Assembly: GCA_947652605.1 (NCBI GenBank)
Contig: OX393576.1
Span: 48,026,966 to 48,090,965 of the forward strand
DNA from: Elmis aenea
Lineage: Eukaryota > Arthropoda > Insecta > Coleoptera > Elmidae
DNA: 64,000 bases
Direction: 5' to 3'
In this document: piece after piece, positions 35,285 through 47,662 of the stretch
Position numbering within the stretch: the first letter of the stretch is position 1
Layout: each line of letters opens with the position of its first letter
Notes under the pieces: generated by a model
What the model saw: the letters and a program-made list of their open reading frames with translations, nothing else
The model's database searches: none
What the model was told of the DNA's origin: nothing
Translations under genes and position numbers: made by a program

Positions 35285-35830
35285 GCAAGTACAACAATTC
35301 TGCTGTCTGGGCAGTATAATCACACAAGGACACTCCAAACTGATAGAAGAAACAAGAGTTTAGCTGGCTAAACAAACAGTATATGAAAAAAAAATATTTT
35401 TTTTACTGCTAAGACAGTATGTTGGAATTAAAAAAGAGACTCTTAAAAAGGTATGTGTCGAGCATGGCTTTACACGAATAAGAAACTCTTACCTTGGTAT
35501 CACAAAAAAGATAGAGAATAGAATCGTTAGAGAGCTGATGCTATAGAAGAGTTCTTAAAGTATTATATTAGTAATAAATCAATTCTAAGGAGAGCTATAA
35601 TAAAATCAATGAAGAAAAGAAGAGATCAACTAATTGTATATATTTTAAGACATGGAGGGGTTAACGCTCACTGCGATAGAGAGCAAAATAAAAGGACAAA
35701 ATTCTAAGAAAAGATAGAGATTAAGCTATAAAAAACAAATCATGCAAGAACTTAGATTTATCACCTACATATACAGAAAGGAGAAAACTGGCCCAAAATT
35801 ACTACGGAAAGTTGCTACAAAGCAATCCAA
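35285..35830 (+). pseudogene. LINE ORF2 C-terminal remnant, fourth family
   Basis: Broken plus-strand frames read GSIITQGHSKLIEET, LAKQTVYEKK, KKRLLKRYVSSMALHE, and IKSMKKRRDQLIVYILRHGG followed by a basic tail. They follow the order 'YLGSIIT..G ... AKQAF..KK ... LLK.FVWSVALYG-E-W ... RRDQLIGHILRHGG' of a common insect non-LTR family. It carries many stops and small indels. It is distinct from the three other LINE tails in the window. Confidence 0.75.
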
Positions 35831-36664
35831 GGATTAATTACCCCAAGCCCTAAGAAAATTGGTGGTCGACAGTTTATTTCTGTTGCCGGAGAATATTTTG
35901 TATTTGCCTGTATAAAAGAATTAGATTGTAACAGATAGTTTTTACATAGTTTATTCTAAAAATAAACGCACGTACACAAAGATGTGATTTAAGATAATTT
36001 AAGTAGTTGAAATTCATACAATTTTGAAATCGTATAATATAATGTGAGATGCATAATTTGTTCCACATAGATCATACGAAGTAGCTTCATAGTGATTATT
36101 TAACTATAAAAAAAATATTTTTTAAACGAAAATTTATTACACCAAGATTTTACAATGATAAGGACATCATAATAAGGGTATACCACTTCTCTTTTAAAAA
36201 GAGTTACACTTAACAATGCCCGACCATGAATAAACGCTAAAACATTTTTGTTAATTATAAAATTTAGTTATTGCTAATTTGTTTTCGTCTAAACATGTTT
36301 GATACATCTTACGTTAGAATTCCTTATTCTTAACCTTGAATGAATTTATATAACCGTACTTTCCCATAATTACATATAAAAGAAATAAACATACTTAAAC
36401 AAACGATAGACATGTAATTTTCATGGTTCTTGTCCAGTATAAAAATAAAAACATAATTTTAGTCAGCCAAAGAATGTTTAACAATATTAGATAATAAATC
36501 TAGGTTCATTGTAAAAGTTTAAGGTTGACGTACTCCAGATTTTAATTTGATTTGCTCTAACTAGCACAGAAACACTAACAGTAGGCTGATTGCTCGGTTC
36601 AACTAATTATTTTGCTTGAATAAATATCTGATGCAAAAAGTTTTTGTAAATATAAGATGCTTAC
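35831..36664. other. Candidate intron sequence, nothing recognised
   Basis: This lies downstream of the candidate signal-peptide exon on the minus strand. There is no coding or repeat feature; the 64-codon frame at 35874-36068 has no domain. Confidence 0.35.
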
Positions 36665-36737
36665 CTGAGTTGAGGTTACCCTAATACAGCCCAAAATGAC
36701 GACCGCTAGGGCCGTCTTCAATCGTATCAACATTATC
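36665..36737 (-). CDS. Candidate signal-peptide exon of a secreted-protein gene
   Basis: On the minus strand an acceptor (ctatttgtttttcag, ending 36738) is followed by GATA and an ATG at 36733-36731. The 23 codons encode MLIRLK, a hydrophobic run TALAVVILGCI, and RVTSTQ, a textbook signal peptide with a likely cleavage near the end. The exon stops at CAG|gtaagc, a consensus donor (exon end 36665), in phase 0. The acceptor before the ATG implies a non-coding exon further upstream (above 36738). The next coding piece may be the 31-bp exon at 22476-22506, implying an intron of about 14.2 kb. The product is unknown beyond being secreted or membrane-targeted. Confidence 0.5.
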
Positions 36738-39700
36738 CTGAAAAACAAATAGAAAATTAGTAAGCAAATAGCAGATAACACAAATATTTTGAAAAGAAAA
36801 CGAGACAAATTATAGGTTACGCCTCTTTCGACATATCCTGATTTATAATACACGTTTAAATCTTTATCTCGCTAAATTCCAAAAGCAATTTTTCTACTTT
36901 CTATCAGTCAGCGGCACAGGTGTTTGTCCCACACACCATAATAGGCAAGACGAAATTTTTGGTATATCAATCAATCAATCCATTAAATAAGTTTACAAAG
37001 TGCATGGTAAATTCGAAGCTGTGAGACTGTTACGGATTAAAATTTTAGCAAAATACAATGAATACGATAAATTGATATTAGTTCAGGACAATCGTGCGGT
37101 AGCTAATAAATTATTACTTGAATTTTTGTAGTAGTTGTAGTTTGTTGTTTGATACAGTAGGTACAGTAAAACCTGATTTTAGTAAAGCGCACTTAAACGC
37201 ATTTCACTCACAACGCAGAGAATTTAGCGGTCTTATGTCGGGCTTGGGACTTTCCTAAGTTACATGCGTACATTGTCTGCTTTGTCCGAATTATAACTAA
37301 ACCGCCGGCTGTTTTGTTGTTGTTGCATTTGCTAGTAAAACATCGTTGCAAGGTCAGATTAGATTTTTATTTTTGATGGTAATGCAGTTTAAACTTGTTT
37401 CGAAGTTTCGTTTTTATCGATATATGTTGTTAAATGCATGAATCATTAAATTTTAAATATAAAGAAAAAAGTGTAAATCATAAATTTAAAAAATTATACA
37501 ATGCTTTGTAAAATATATGTTTGCAAATATTTTCTGAATTACATTTTAACCTTAGTTCATGTTGTATGTATATGTATAAATATAAACAAAGATTTGGAAT
37601 GATTTATTTAATAAAAAGAAAACTACATGGTATTAGTTGAGTGTTTGCTAACTTGGTTATGATAGTTTGAAAAGTTACTTCATAATAGTAAGTTTTGCAA
37701 ACGCCAGAACATTTTTGTGTTCAGAGAAATTACTTATTGGTATGTACATGATATTTCATAACATAATATTGCAAAAAAATCTCCATACAAAAATTAATAA
37801 CTTACCTATATAAGATGAAACCCGTTGGGCCAAAGTTTAAGTTTAACAAAAGACTTCAAATTATTTTTAAATAAATTTTTAGCTTTATATGGTAATCACA
37901 TGTAACATACAAGACGTCTTTCAACTGTTTAGAATATGTTTTGTAAACTTAATTGTCGTGACGGGCGGATAAGTAATAATTTAATATAAACTTTCTTCAT
38001 ATTGTGGCTTTAAACCTTGAATGTTAGATTGCCTAATTATTAAGTGGGCCCGTTTGTAACATTACACAATGGCAACAACCCACCTTGATATGTCGATTAT
38101 CCATATTATATGTTAGTTAAATGGGCAAGTCCGTACTGAGACATGGGTATCAACAGTGGTCAGTCAACGTGGAACTGCATGTGCCTACATACATTTATCT
38201 ACAAACTATACATTATAAATGCTATAAAAACGAATAATTACCACATCAGATTTACATATCGTATTTGCTTGTTGCATTTCTGTCATTCCTTTGTAAGCAA
38301 TTACAAAATTTCGGTTCAGAACATGGCCACGTGTTGCTAAATGTGTTAGTCAATTAATAATAAATTTCTTATATTTTTTATTTACAATCTCGGTAGTTTG
38401 GCGCGCTGTTACGCAATAAAACGTTTTGTTTTTTAAACACACGCCCATTAAAATTATAGGGATATTAGTTTTGCAATTGGTGTCACTTCCGTGCCGCTTT
38501 TAAGTGTCTAGTTATTAGTACCTATAATCAACAGCTATTTACTCTTTAAAGTAAATGAGTTTCATGCAGTTGTATTCAAAAATCGCTTAATTTAATGTCT
38601 ACCAAATATTTAGTGGCCAGCAGGGGTTGACAACTCTAGGCGGACCAATTTTTTCTTGAAATTATACCGATACATACGTTAAACGTATAGAAGAAACATG
38701 AACTTCAAAAGATGAAGCATTTTGTGTAAAAACTACATAGTTAACACAATTTTTTTCTTAAATTTTTTTTAGTAAGTAAGTACATAAATTTTTCGTTCAG
38801 GAATTAACACTTTTGATCTAATTGTAAGAAATATGTTGTATTTAGTGGTCTTTTTCTTCGGAATAACTTTGTAAAAACTATTTTGTATTTTACAGAGCAA
38901 ATGATTTTACCTATGTTATCTTTGCGTTTAAAGACAAAAAGAATTTTACATCACTAAGTTATAAAAATTACTAATTTGACAATTTTTACCGCAAAACTAA
39001 GTAGGTTTGAGATTATACAAGGATGTATTATTTACGTAAATAGTTTTTAACAGTTTCTTATAAAAATAATTAATTTAATGTAGTGATATCTTTTTAAAAG
39101 CAGAAAATAAGTTCTAGCTGACTATAAGAACCAAACGAAATATCGCTAAAGCTAAATGGAAAACAAAAACATGCTATGACGATATTCTTACAAACATTAA
39201 AATCTTACAGTAAAAAAGTTCATGTTTAGATTTTTTCAATTTTGGTGATAAATTTCTAGAATTTTTTATTATAATACTGATCAGCATAAAATATAGTAGC
39301 TTTTTAAACACAAACCTATGTTCTAGCCTTAATAATAAGCGAGTTATCTGCGTAAGAATTCTAGACTGTATAGAAGGGGTTCGTCGGCTATTCTACTATT
39401 GAAGTCTTTCTTGCTTTGTGCATACGTTAAACAACATTAATTGCATATTGATTACATAGGGAGCTGCTACTTAAATTTACCCAAACATCTGAAATATGTT
39501 TGGAAGTTCTCAATCAGCATAAAATTTAGCAAATTTGCCAAATTTAAACCTATTCTCTAGCTTTTATAATAAGTGAGATACCTACAAAAGAATAATAATT
39601 AATATATGTATCTCACATATGTTAGTTTTTCATACAGAAACAGATCAACATGTTTGAAATAGTACCTTATTGTTGAATTATGCCAATATTAAATATTACA

Positions 39701-39889
39701 TGGAATCCTAATTTTAAACAAATTTCGACACAATAAATTAAATTTTCCGGTAATCAGAATGATTTCAATTTAATGAAAATACTACTATGTCAGGGATAAA
39801 GGATTGAATATTCAAATATATACGTAGGTACCTACATATGTATTGGTTTAACAAAACTGTTTTAACCATAAAAATCAATCTTTACAATA
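36738..39889. other. AT-rich DNA with a G+C-raised block and degenerate repeats
   Basis: The block 37160-37370 is less AT-rich and could be regulatory or an old element: cagtaaaacctgattttagt at 37159 resembles a Tigger-type tip, unpaired. Related blocks of about 80 bp at 39280-39360 and 39515-39597 share 'atcagcataaaat.tag' and 'aataataag.gagtt'. At 37800 the minus strand has a strong donor (atag|gtaagtt) that could end an upstream non-coding exon. Confidence 0.35.
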
Positions 39890-39891
39890 TA

Positions 39892-40366
39892 CAGCGAAAT
39901 TCAAAAAGTCTGCAAAAAATGGGAAAGCTTTTAATTATCGATTTCTCAAACATTTTATGGTAAAAGTTGGCGCATGGCCTAAAACTAATTTTAAGTTAAA
40001 TAAAAGTTCGATAAAAATTCGTATGACACTAGATTTTAACGATTTTCGAAATATTCGTGGGAGTATATTGCCCTTATTTTAAGAGTTTAAAAAAAGTGCA
40101 AGAAAAAAAGTTGTTTAGAATTCAAAAAGTAATACTAATATAAAATTTAACTCTCCTTTGTTTTTTTTTTGTAAATCCTAAAATAAGGGCACTTCTGCGA
40201 ATATTTTTAAATCTGCTGTAATCTAGTGTCCTATGAATTTTTACAAAAAAAATTTAAATCCTAAATTAGTTTTAGGTCATGCTTCAACTTTTACCAAGAA
40301 TGAAATTTTCTGAGAAATCGATAATAAATGTTTTATCCATTTGTTGAAGACTTTCAACTGACGCTG
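39892..40366. mobile_element. TA-flanked foldback MITE with CAGCG tips
   Basis: The left tip after TA (39890-39891) is CAGCGAAATTCAAAAAGTCT; the right end read inverted is CAGCGTCAGTTGAAAGTCTT, with TA at 40367-40368. The arms share blocks such as 'atcgatttctca', 'ggtaaaagttg', 'cctaaaactaattt' and 'cctaaaataagggca'. The arms are about 75-80% alike by eye, so it is an old copy. No coding capacity. Confidence 0.75.
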
Positions 40367-40368
40367 TA

Positions 40369-41700
40369 TACGATATACTTAAATTTAAAACCAATACTGT
40401 GACTATAATTATTACTTCATAATTAATGTAATTATCAAAATATACACTTTTTTAAAATGCAGTACCTAATTTTCAAAAATAGGTCTTTTGATTGTCCCAC
40501 ACGTCTCTTTAAATTTAGTAAATCTTTATTAATTACTCCATTATATCTTCATTATAATATAAAACTTAATAAGTTTTTTTTAATGAATTATATTACCTTT
40601 AATGTGATGAGGAAGCACTTTAACAATATTTTTAAAATGACTATTTTGTGCTATTAACCCAAAATCCAAAAACGTTTAATAATACAATAAAATATATCTA
40701 TTAATTAACACGTTTGCTTTCTAAGTAGGCAAATATCACAACCAAGAAAAGATTAGTAAGAGGAAGCGGAAAAAAATGTCATTTTGTTATAAAAGAAGTT
40801 CTTAATTTATGCGAAATGACGCGAAAGTTTAAATCCATATTTGCAAATTTATGTTGCAAATATCTTTTCTTTTAACTCACCCAGTTTCGATTAACAATCC
40901 AAATTAATAATATTAAGTAGTACAATGAGAAATTAATTTACAAATGTATAAAAACAATTAATTTACAACACGTTTTTATAATAACAGCATTTAAGTGAAG
41001 GGAAATTCAGTCAGTTTGGTTTAAGCCACTATGTGACATTGGTTTAGTAAACATGTTCTTAGAACTGAAATTGAAATATGTAAAAAAAGTTTGTAGAAAC
41101 CGCAAAAAACTTTTAACATATATTAATTTTAAAATGTCTTTACAAAAAGTGAAGAAAAAGTGAAGTTTGTTTCAAAGTTTAGTATGATTTATACAATTTT
41201 TTGGGTATTGGATCTAATACTAAAATTTAGTTCAGGTTTATAATTTTTATGATCTTGTCCAATTTGTTCTTTTGGAATTTGTTACTAGTACCTATCGTTT
41301 TAAGTCAAAATTAAATAGTGCCTGTTTTTATCTTCTCCATTAATTATTACTTTCTTACTTTTAATAACTATTTTCGAGAAAATTGCGATTATCAATAGGT
41401 AAGAAAAAAGACCCACATATAAATGTTAGAAATGAAATATTTTAAATCTGAGGTCTGGAATTTTTTCTACCTTATTTATCTTTCATAACATGTGACCACT
41501 AATTCTCATTTATGCACTTACTTACATTGTTTTCTTTAAATTACCCTACAGATTTAAAAATTGTTCTTAAAATAGATTAAAATGTTTAGAGATCATTTGA
41601 ATTGAATTTAAGACATTACTAAGGCCAATTCGAAAAACAATCGCAACCATTTTAGAATGATGACTTATTGTGATTTAAAAAAGGATTTAGTAGCAAGGAA
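40369..41700. other. AT-rich DNA, no gene recognised
   Basis: No exon, RNA gene or paired element ends were found. Confidence 0.45.
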
Positions 41701-42110
41701 AGTTTAGAATGAGCTTTCAGAACAAAAGTGCCGTCCTTGGCTACAATAAACCGCTGGTATTAAGAATTTAAAGTTGAAAGGAGTTTTGTTTAGCATCAAA
41801 AAGAGACAGGAACGGAAAGATATATCACTGCTGTTAAAAATATAATTGGAGAACTAAGATTGGATCCTCAGTTGTTTACAATATTTTATACCACCTGCAT
41901 TTAAAAATAGTGGCCAATAGTGATCAAACAGCAGCCAGTAATAAAAAAAATTACGTACTTATACAGTTTTGTTCGGAATTTTGGACCTAATCAATGCAAC
42001 TTAGCTAGATTACAGTGAAATGGTTCACAGACAAAAAATGTTTGCCCGAAATACTCAATTCTAGAGAAGGGGATTATATTCCATAACGATAAAATTTAAT
42101 CTAGTTTACG
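41701..42110 (+). pseudogene. mariner-family transposase remnant
   Basis: Broken frames give AFRTKVPSLATINRWY, EFKVERSFV, ITAVKNIIGELRLDPQLF and later EKGIIFHNDKI. These correspond in order to the helix-turn-helix region (CPS..TI.RW..EFK.GR), the linker (NI..V..LI.EDPRLT) and the second catalytic block (GIIFHHDNA, where the catalytic Asp would be) of mariner/SETMAR-type transposases. A large central part is missing and several stops are present. Terminal repeats were not found. Confidence 0.65.
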
Positions 42111-42617
42111 AAATGTAAATAAACCAGATTGTTCTGTTGGAAACTGAAATGAAATACATAGTTAATTGTTTCATGAAAATATATTTACATCGAATATACA
42201 ATATTACCGCACATCTAGGGAATTTATTTGGTTCACATATAACTTTATTATTATTTAATGAGAAAAATTAGCGTAAGTTATGAAAGCCAGGTAATATTTA
42301 CAACAACCAATTTATGATGTAAGATTATGAACCGCAACACTTTCTATAGTGTAAAAATTATCACGCTCCATTTTACGATTTAATCTCACGGTCGCTATTA
42401 TGTTTGTCGCCTTGCAAATCAGCAAAGATCAGTTAATAAATAACTGTATCGACAATATGTTACCGCTTTATGCATAACATTTGCTTACACGAATGCAAGT
42501 TTCTCGTTTGATGTACAGCTATAACTTGAACGAGAAATTAATTACCTGTGGTTAAATACAGTTACATTTTACGCTTAACAATTTAATTTTACTATTACGT
42601 TCACTAAAAGATTATAC

Positions 42618-42838
42618 AGGGTGTGCAAAAATTGGCGGAAGGGCTACACGGAGCGATGTTCTTCGTAAAATGTCCAAACGCAAATGAATGTATGTAATGT
42701 TGCCAATTTTTTTTTCTTTAAATGGTTCCTGAGGCCATAGGAAACATGGTACAACATTTGCGTATTAAGATTTTCGACTTAGAATTTTACGAAGAACATC
42801 GCCCCGTGTAGCCCTTCCGCCAATTTTTACACACCCTG
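42618..42838. mobile_element. Short TA-flanked TIR element (family D), copy 1
   Basis: The tips are CAGGGTGTGCAAAAATTGGC after TATA (42614-42617) and the inverse ending GCCAATTTTTACACACCCTG before TATA. Inverted arms of about 60 bp carry 'ggcggaagggctacac' and 'gatgttcttcgtaaaat'. It is 221 bp long and non-coding. Its body recurs, inverted, in copy 2 at 47663-48276. Confidence 0.85.
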
Positions 42839-42842
42839 TATA

Positions 42843-44455
42843 AGTAGGTTAGGACAAAGTCCTGGAACGGTTGATTATCTTAGTTATTTTCAGATATTTT
42901 TTAATTGAAATATGGATTAAACACATATATTGTAAAAAATAATTAATTTATTGATGAAAATTTTATACATCAAAACGAACTCTGTTCATTTTTAAGTTTT
43001 TAGACTAAAAAAATTGTTTCAGTAGAAAAATGTGAAATGTGTTTCTCTCCTGGTTCAAAAATCTATACAAGAATGGTTTTACACAAAAAATGATTTAAAC
43101 TCGAATTTTTCATGTTTTTACTGAAACTTATCAATCGTAATTACCTTAAAATTTTTATGCAAATTGCTAATAATACATATAAGAATTTTAAATTAGTAGA
43201 AACGATGCGTTAACAATCAAAAATAAAATAAAATAGCTTTATAGTAGCCCATTTTGTATATATTTTTTAAATAACAGCTTACGTATTTGATTTAAATATA
43301 AAGAAATATAAGAATGAAATCTGCAAATTTTTGGTTAATATTTGAAAATTTTATCAATAACTTCAAAAATGTTGTGCATTATTATACTTGATTGAAACGT
43401 AAAAAAGGACAGCGAAACAATAATGTTTTTATGGCATTAATATTCATTAAAATCAGTCGCAAACATAAGGAAATTAAATAATTAAAAGCATACAGAATTC
43501 TTACTGGAAGAATCATCTTTAAAAAGGTCAAAGTTAGTGCTAATATGTAAAAATCAACAATGAAATCATGCAGATTTTATACCCATTAGCTAACGTCTTT
43601 TTTGCATATGATGATCTTACCACAAGAACGTTTAGAGTGGTGATGCGTGTTGAAAATAAAAAATACCTACACATTTTACATTGCTAACACATTGTAGCCT
43701 CTGACTCATAATTACAAAGGTAAGAATAATTATTTTTTCTTTGGAGGCTGAAAAATATGGTTGACTTTAGGTTATGTAAAAATATTTATCAGATTCATGA
43801 CTATATAATAAACGAACTTATAAATAATTACAAATTAAGAATTGTATCAATTATTGTTAAAGGTGCCTATCACGCAGTTTTTAAATTATTATATTTTGTT
43901 CCTTATGACTTCATTTTCCTAACTAATTGTAATAAATAACTCATAAAAATAATAGGGAATACCAACGGCATACCAACAAACGGTAAATGATAATTAATTT
44001 GCAAAATATTTAAAGAAATTTGTACGCCTTGACCAAACATAAATTAAACATTTCAGTTGGCTTCATATTTTACAAATATCTGTTATTAAAAAATTAGATA
44101 AGTATCTTGACTTTGTGTTCTAGTCTAATTTAGATTTTTAAAAAAACATAATATAGTAGGAAATATGTTGTGGCGCCATACAACTGGATACAGTAGTAAA
44201 AAAAACTTACCAAAACAACCTACTTTTCTGTATAAGTATACAAAATTACTCATTCTCAACCGATTTGAAGTTCATGGTTACAAAATCTGATTTGATACTT
44301 TTATATTCCATTTTAAAAGTTGTTTTAAACAACTTTTTATTATTTATTTATTATCGTTACATCTGTTTTTATATTTTTAGTTGCTTATAACATTTTATTA
44401 AAGAAATTAAAAAATTGATTAAAAATACATATTACGAATGTAGAGGGTTGCTTTA
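42843..44455. other. AT-rich DNA, no gene recognised
   Basis: A 60-codon frame at 43757-43939 has no domain. No paired repeats or splice-flanked exons were seen. Confidence 0.45.
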
Positions 44456-44463
44456 GATTAGAG

Positions 44464-45622
44464 CAGCGGTTACCAACCGGTGGTTCGCGAACCCCTGGGG
44501 GTTCAATCTAAATATTCTGCAATGGCGTCGAAACGAATGTTTCAACAATTTCAAAGTGTGCTTAAGATGTAGTTAAAATTATTAACTTTATAAAGTTAGG
44601 ACCAACAAATTTCAAACTATTTACTTCTTTGTGCAAAGAATTGGTTAGTGAGCATGTAACCCTCTTAGCATACATCGATGTTGAATGACTGTCACATGGC
44701 AATGTACCTAATTACACGTTTTTTTGAATTAATAATCTGTTTCCTTTGTGAAACATGATTTTTATCTCAGTGAATGTATTTATAACATACCAAACATGGC
44801 TTCGCTGTTAAGCTAATTGTCAGATATTTTTTTGAAGATAAACGAACTCAACTTTCCATCACAAGGTGCAAATACATTGATTTTCACTGTTTAAGATCGA
44901 GTGGAAAGCATGATAAAAAAAATTTTTGGACGACCCTATTAGTAACAGACTAACAGCACAAAGCTTTTTAACACTGTACCCTTTTTTTAAGCCGAAAATT
45001 ATCTGACTTTGAACCAAGCTGTTAAACAAAATATTAAAGAACATCTCAAGTTTCTACCGACTACTTTTGGAGAATATTATTAAAAAATGTGAACTGAATA
45101 CTTGATCCATTTGATGAGTATTTTATGGCAATGGCTGATGATCTAACACCGACTGAAAAAGAAACACTTTTCGACATATCAATTTTGAACTTCAAACATT
45201 GTTCAAAAATAATAATATTCAAATTTTTTAGACTGGATTGCTTAGGCAAAAAGAATTGAAAATCCTTTTGCACTTTTTCAACTACCTAAGACAGCTTTCT
45301 CGACATACACACTGTTGAAGTTGATATCGGAACAAACCTGATACAGAACCAGATTTAAGACTTTATGCAGAATCATACTAATAACCATTTGTTCGTTTAC
45401 AAAATGTGAGATATTAATTAAAAACTAGAAATATTGTTTATCTTCACAGTCAAATATCTCCGAAACATATAAATAGATTTTTTGGGTAATTTGATGTCTA
45501 CTTTACCCTCTTAAAGTTTCCACTATGAGTTTTGTTACACCCTGTATGATTTCTGACAGGGAATTCGCGGTACCAGATATGTTGGGAGGAGTCCTCGAGT
45601 CAAAAAAGGTTGGGAACCGCTG
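44464..45622 (+). mobile_element. Decayed ZBED-type hAT transposon with exact 8-bp TSD
   Basis: The ends are CAGCGGTTACCAACCGGTGG and GGTTGGGAACCGCTG. The target duplication GATTAGAG is exact (44456-44463 and 45623-45630). The plus strand holds scattered pieces of a transposase with many stops, including KQNIKEHLKFL and, near 45330, YRNKPDTEPDLRLYAES. The latter matches the end of the hAT dimerisation region (KYR.RL..E.DLR..LS) of ZBED-like transposases. The N-terminal finger and most of the catalytic core are missing. A fragment of a TA-family element sits near its right end. Minus-strand frames at 44859-45273 are shadows. Confidence 0.88.
45425..45544 (-). repeat. Solo tip of a TA-family element inside the hAT copy
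   Basis: The sequence ends gttttgttacaccctg|TA (45545-45546), an inverse CAGGGTGTAACAAAAC tip. No matching second end lies in the hAT element, so only one terminus survives; the inner limit is approximate. Confidence 0.45.
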
Positions 45623-45630
45623 GATTAGAG

Positions 45631-46822
45631 AAATCTATTTGAGGTCAACAAGATAAAATTTTGCATCCAACTGCAACGTAAGAATAAATGCCAACGTTAG
45701 AAACAGTAAATAAATATTACTGTGCAAAATTATGTAAATAGCTACTTACTGCAATACATAAAGGTACTTAACTTTGTCCTAATTTTGTACTAGCTTGGCC
45801 ATCATAAAATGCAGGCTTTTTTTTACCGTCATACGGTAAGTACCGTAAATTTCCGGCGTGAAAATTGCAGTACACTAAAAGTATTTCAGTGGGTTTTAAT
45901 GTAACACCGCTAGTACATTTTCAAAATTGTATGCATTGTTTTAACAAGAGAAAGTTTAATATGTTAATTGCCCTAACGCACACACAAACAAAAATTAACA
46001 AGTTTGCTTGGATTGGCCTCTTAATTTTGTAGTCGGACGTTAATTCACTTCCGGACAGGCGTGGTTAGTGAAAACATAATCGACAAAATAACTGATTTCG
46101 GCTCAAGCAGGTTCTTTTTCTCACACTAAAACGTTTGCATAATGGATCTTTGTTTATTTTTAATTGATTCTCAAGATGTAATCTCGTAGGTAAGCTTACA
46201 TAAGTTTTATAAGAAAATGATCACTCTTACTGGCAAATATTTTTCGTGTGAATAAGTACGTCGATTGTTTACGCAAATAATTAAAAAAAAAATACCTATG
46301 TACATACGGAAAATTAAGTTTTATATGGTGCAACAACAAACTCAACATCCATCTCCGCAATTTGTAGGTTGGTTTGTTTAGTAGGTTTGTTTAAAAAGAT
46401 TTAAGTTTCATCACGAGAATATGAATGTATGCACATAATATATTTCGGTGTGTAGAAATTATGTAACAGTTTATTTACCCACCAACAAGGAAACTACAAG
46501 AGGTGCATATAATTATTTCTCGTACGTCCTTTAATTAAAATAACTAGGCTTATTAAGACTTTCAATCAATTTGAGTATAATGTTATTTTTAAAGTTTTGT
46601 CACTCGATGAAGTATTTAATATTCTTGTTGCGATTAAATAATAACTATGATACATTTAAAAATACAAATTTAATACTGTACGTATGTGTTTGCGATCGTT
46701 CACCTTAGTTTCATTCCTAGTTAATAAATTTTTAATTTACGGTATTCTTCCTGTTTAATTATCATAAAAAAAACACCTCAATATGTAGCGGTTTCGATTT
46801 CTGCTTTGGTTTTTACGTTCAG
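45631..46822. other. AT-rich DNA, no gene recognised
   Basis: The segment 45780-46100 is a little less AT-rich. A donor-like gtag|gtaagc occurs on the plus strand at 46188 without a supporting open exon. Nothing else is recognised. Confidence 0.4.
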
Positions 46823-47660
46823 TTTTTTTTTTTAAAGTAGGTATATTGCTTTTTAGATGTATTATATGTTATAATGTAAGTTCTCGCGGATGGAGATATG
46901 TGCAACACAAGGCTCTCGGGTATTCTGCGTCTTCTTAGCGACATTTCGTCAAGTTCACTTTTGCAATTTTCAAGGATAGACTGCAACTTTGTTACAGCAA
47001 TCACTGTTTTTCGCAGCCAACTTTCCATTACTTGCGGTTCATCCAGTCATTTATTGTGAGGCCTTTACTTTTCATTGCTTCTTCTACCTCGTTTTTCGAT
47101 GTTCTTCTTCGTCTTCCATTATCTCTGGGATTTGGTGTAAATACTTGGCGTGTTTCATTCGTTTTCTGGACATGTCCGTACGATTTGAACCTTTTTCTTA
47201 CCCTATCATTCCTAAAGAGTCGACAAAATCTTCGCCAATAGTTCATTTCCATCGCCTGAATTTTATAAACGTATTTTTTTTTATATTAATAATCCATAGC
47301 TCGGGTCCATAAATAGCAATCCTTTCTACAATTAACAATAGTTTGAACATTATAATTTTTGTGTTTCTGGTTATATTCTTATCCCAGTGTATGACCGTAT
47401 GGCCGCATTACCTTGTACAATTCTGCAACATATTTCTTGTTAATTGCGGCCTTCATCTAATGTTTTTTTCTTTCTGTGTCCATCAGCTGTACATTTTGTC
47501 CCGTTTCTCCAACTACCAGATATTCAGTTAAAGATGTGTTCTGTATGTAAACTGTCAGCCCCCACTTATTATATTCTTCATTATGCTTGCGTATCATTTA
47601 TTGTATATCTATCTCATCTTCCCCCAAGATAACTTGGTCATCAGCAAAATGCAAGCTATA
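46823..47660 (-). pseudogene. LINE reverse-transcriptase 3' remnant, copy 2
   Basis: The minus strand starts at the polymerase box, IYSLHFADDQVILGEDEID (FADD intact, about 47630-47655). It continues with NEEYNKWGLTVYI, MEMNYWRRFCRL, RNDRVRK, then after an internal deletion KSYGHVQKTNETRQ, RRRRTSKNEVEEAMKSKGLT, and a decayed end at about 46992. The T-run at 46823-46833 is its poly(A) tail. It is the same family as 16600-17423. It is 5'-truncated exactly at the border of the family D element, where the TATA of the LINE sequence forms the junction. Confidence 0.88.
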
Positions 47661-47662
47661 TA

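Noticed and set aside
37159..37370. CAGTAAAACCTGATTTTAGT as the tip of a Tigger-type element
   Set aside because: The inverse end and a TA duplication are missing; kept only as a note in the intergenic entry.
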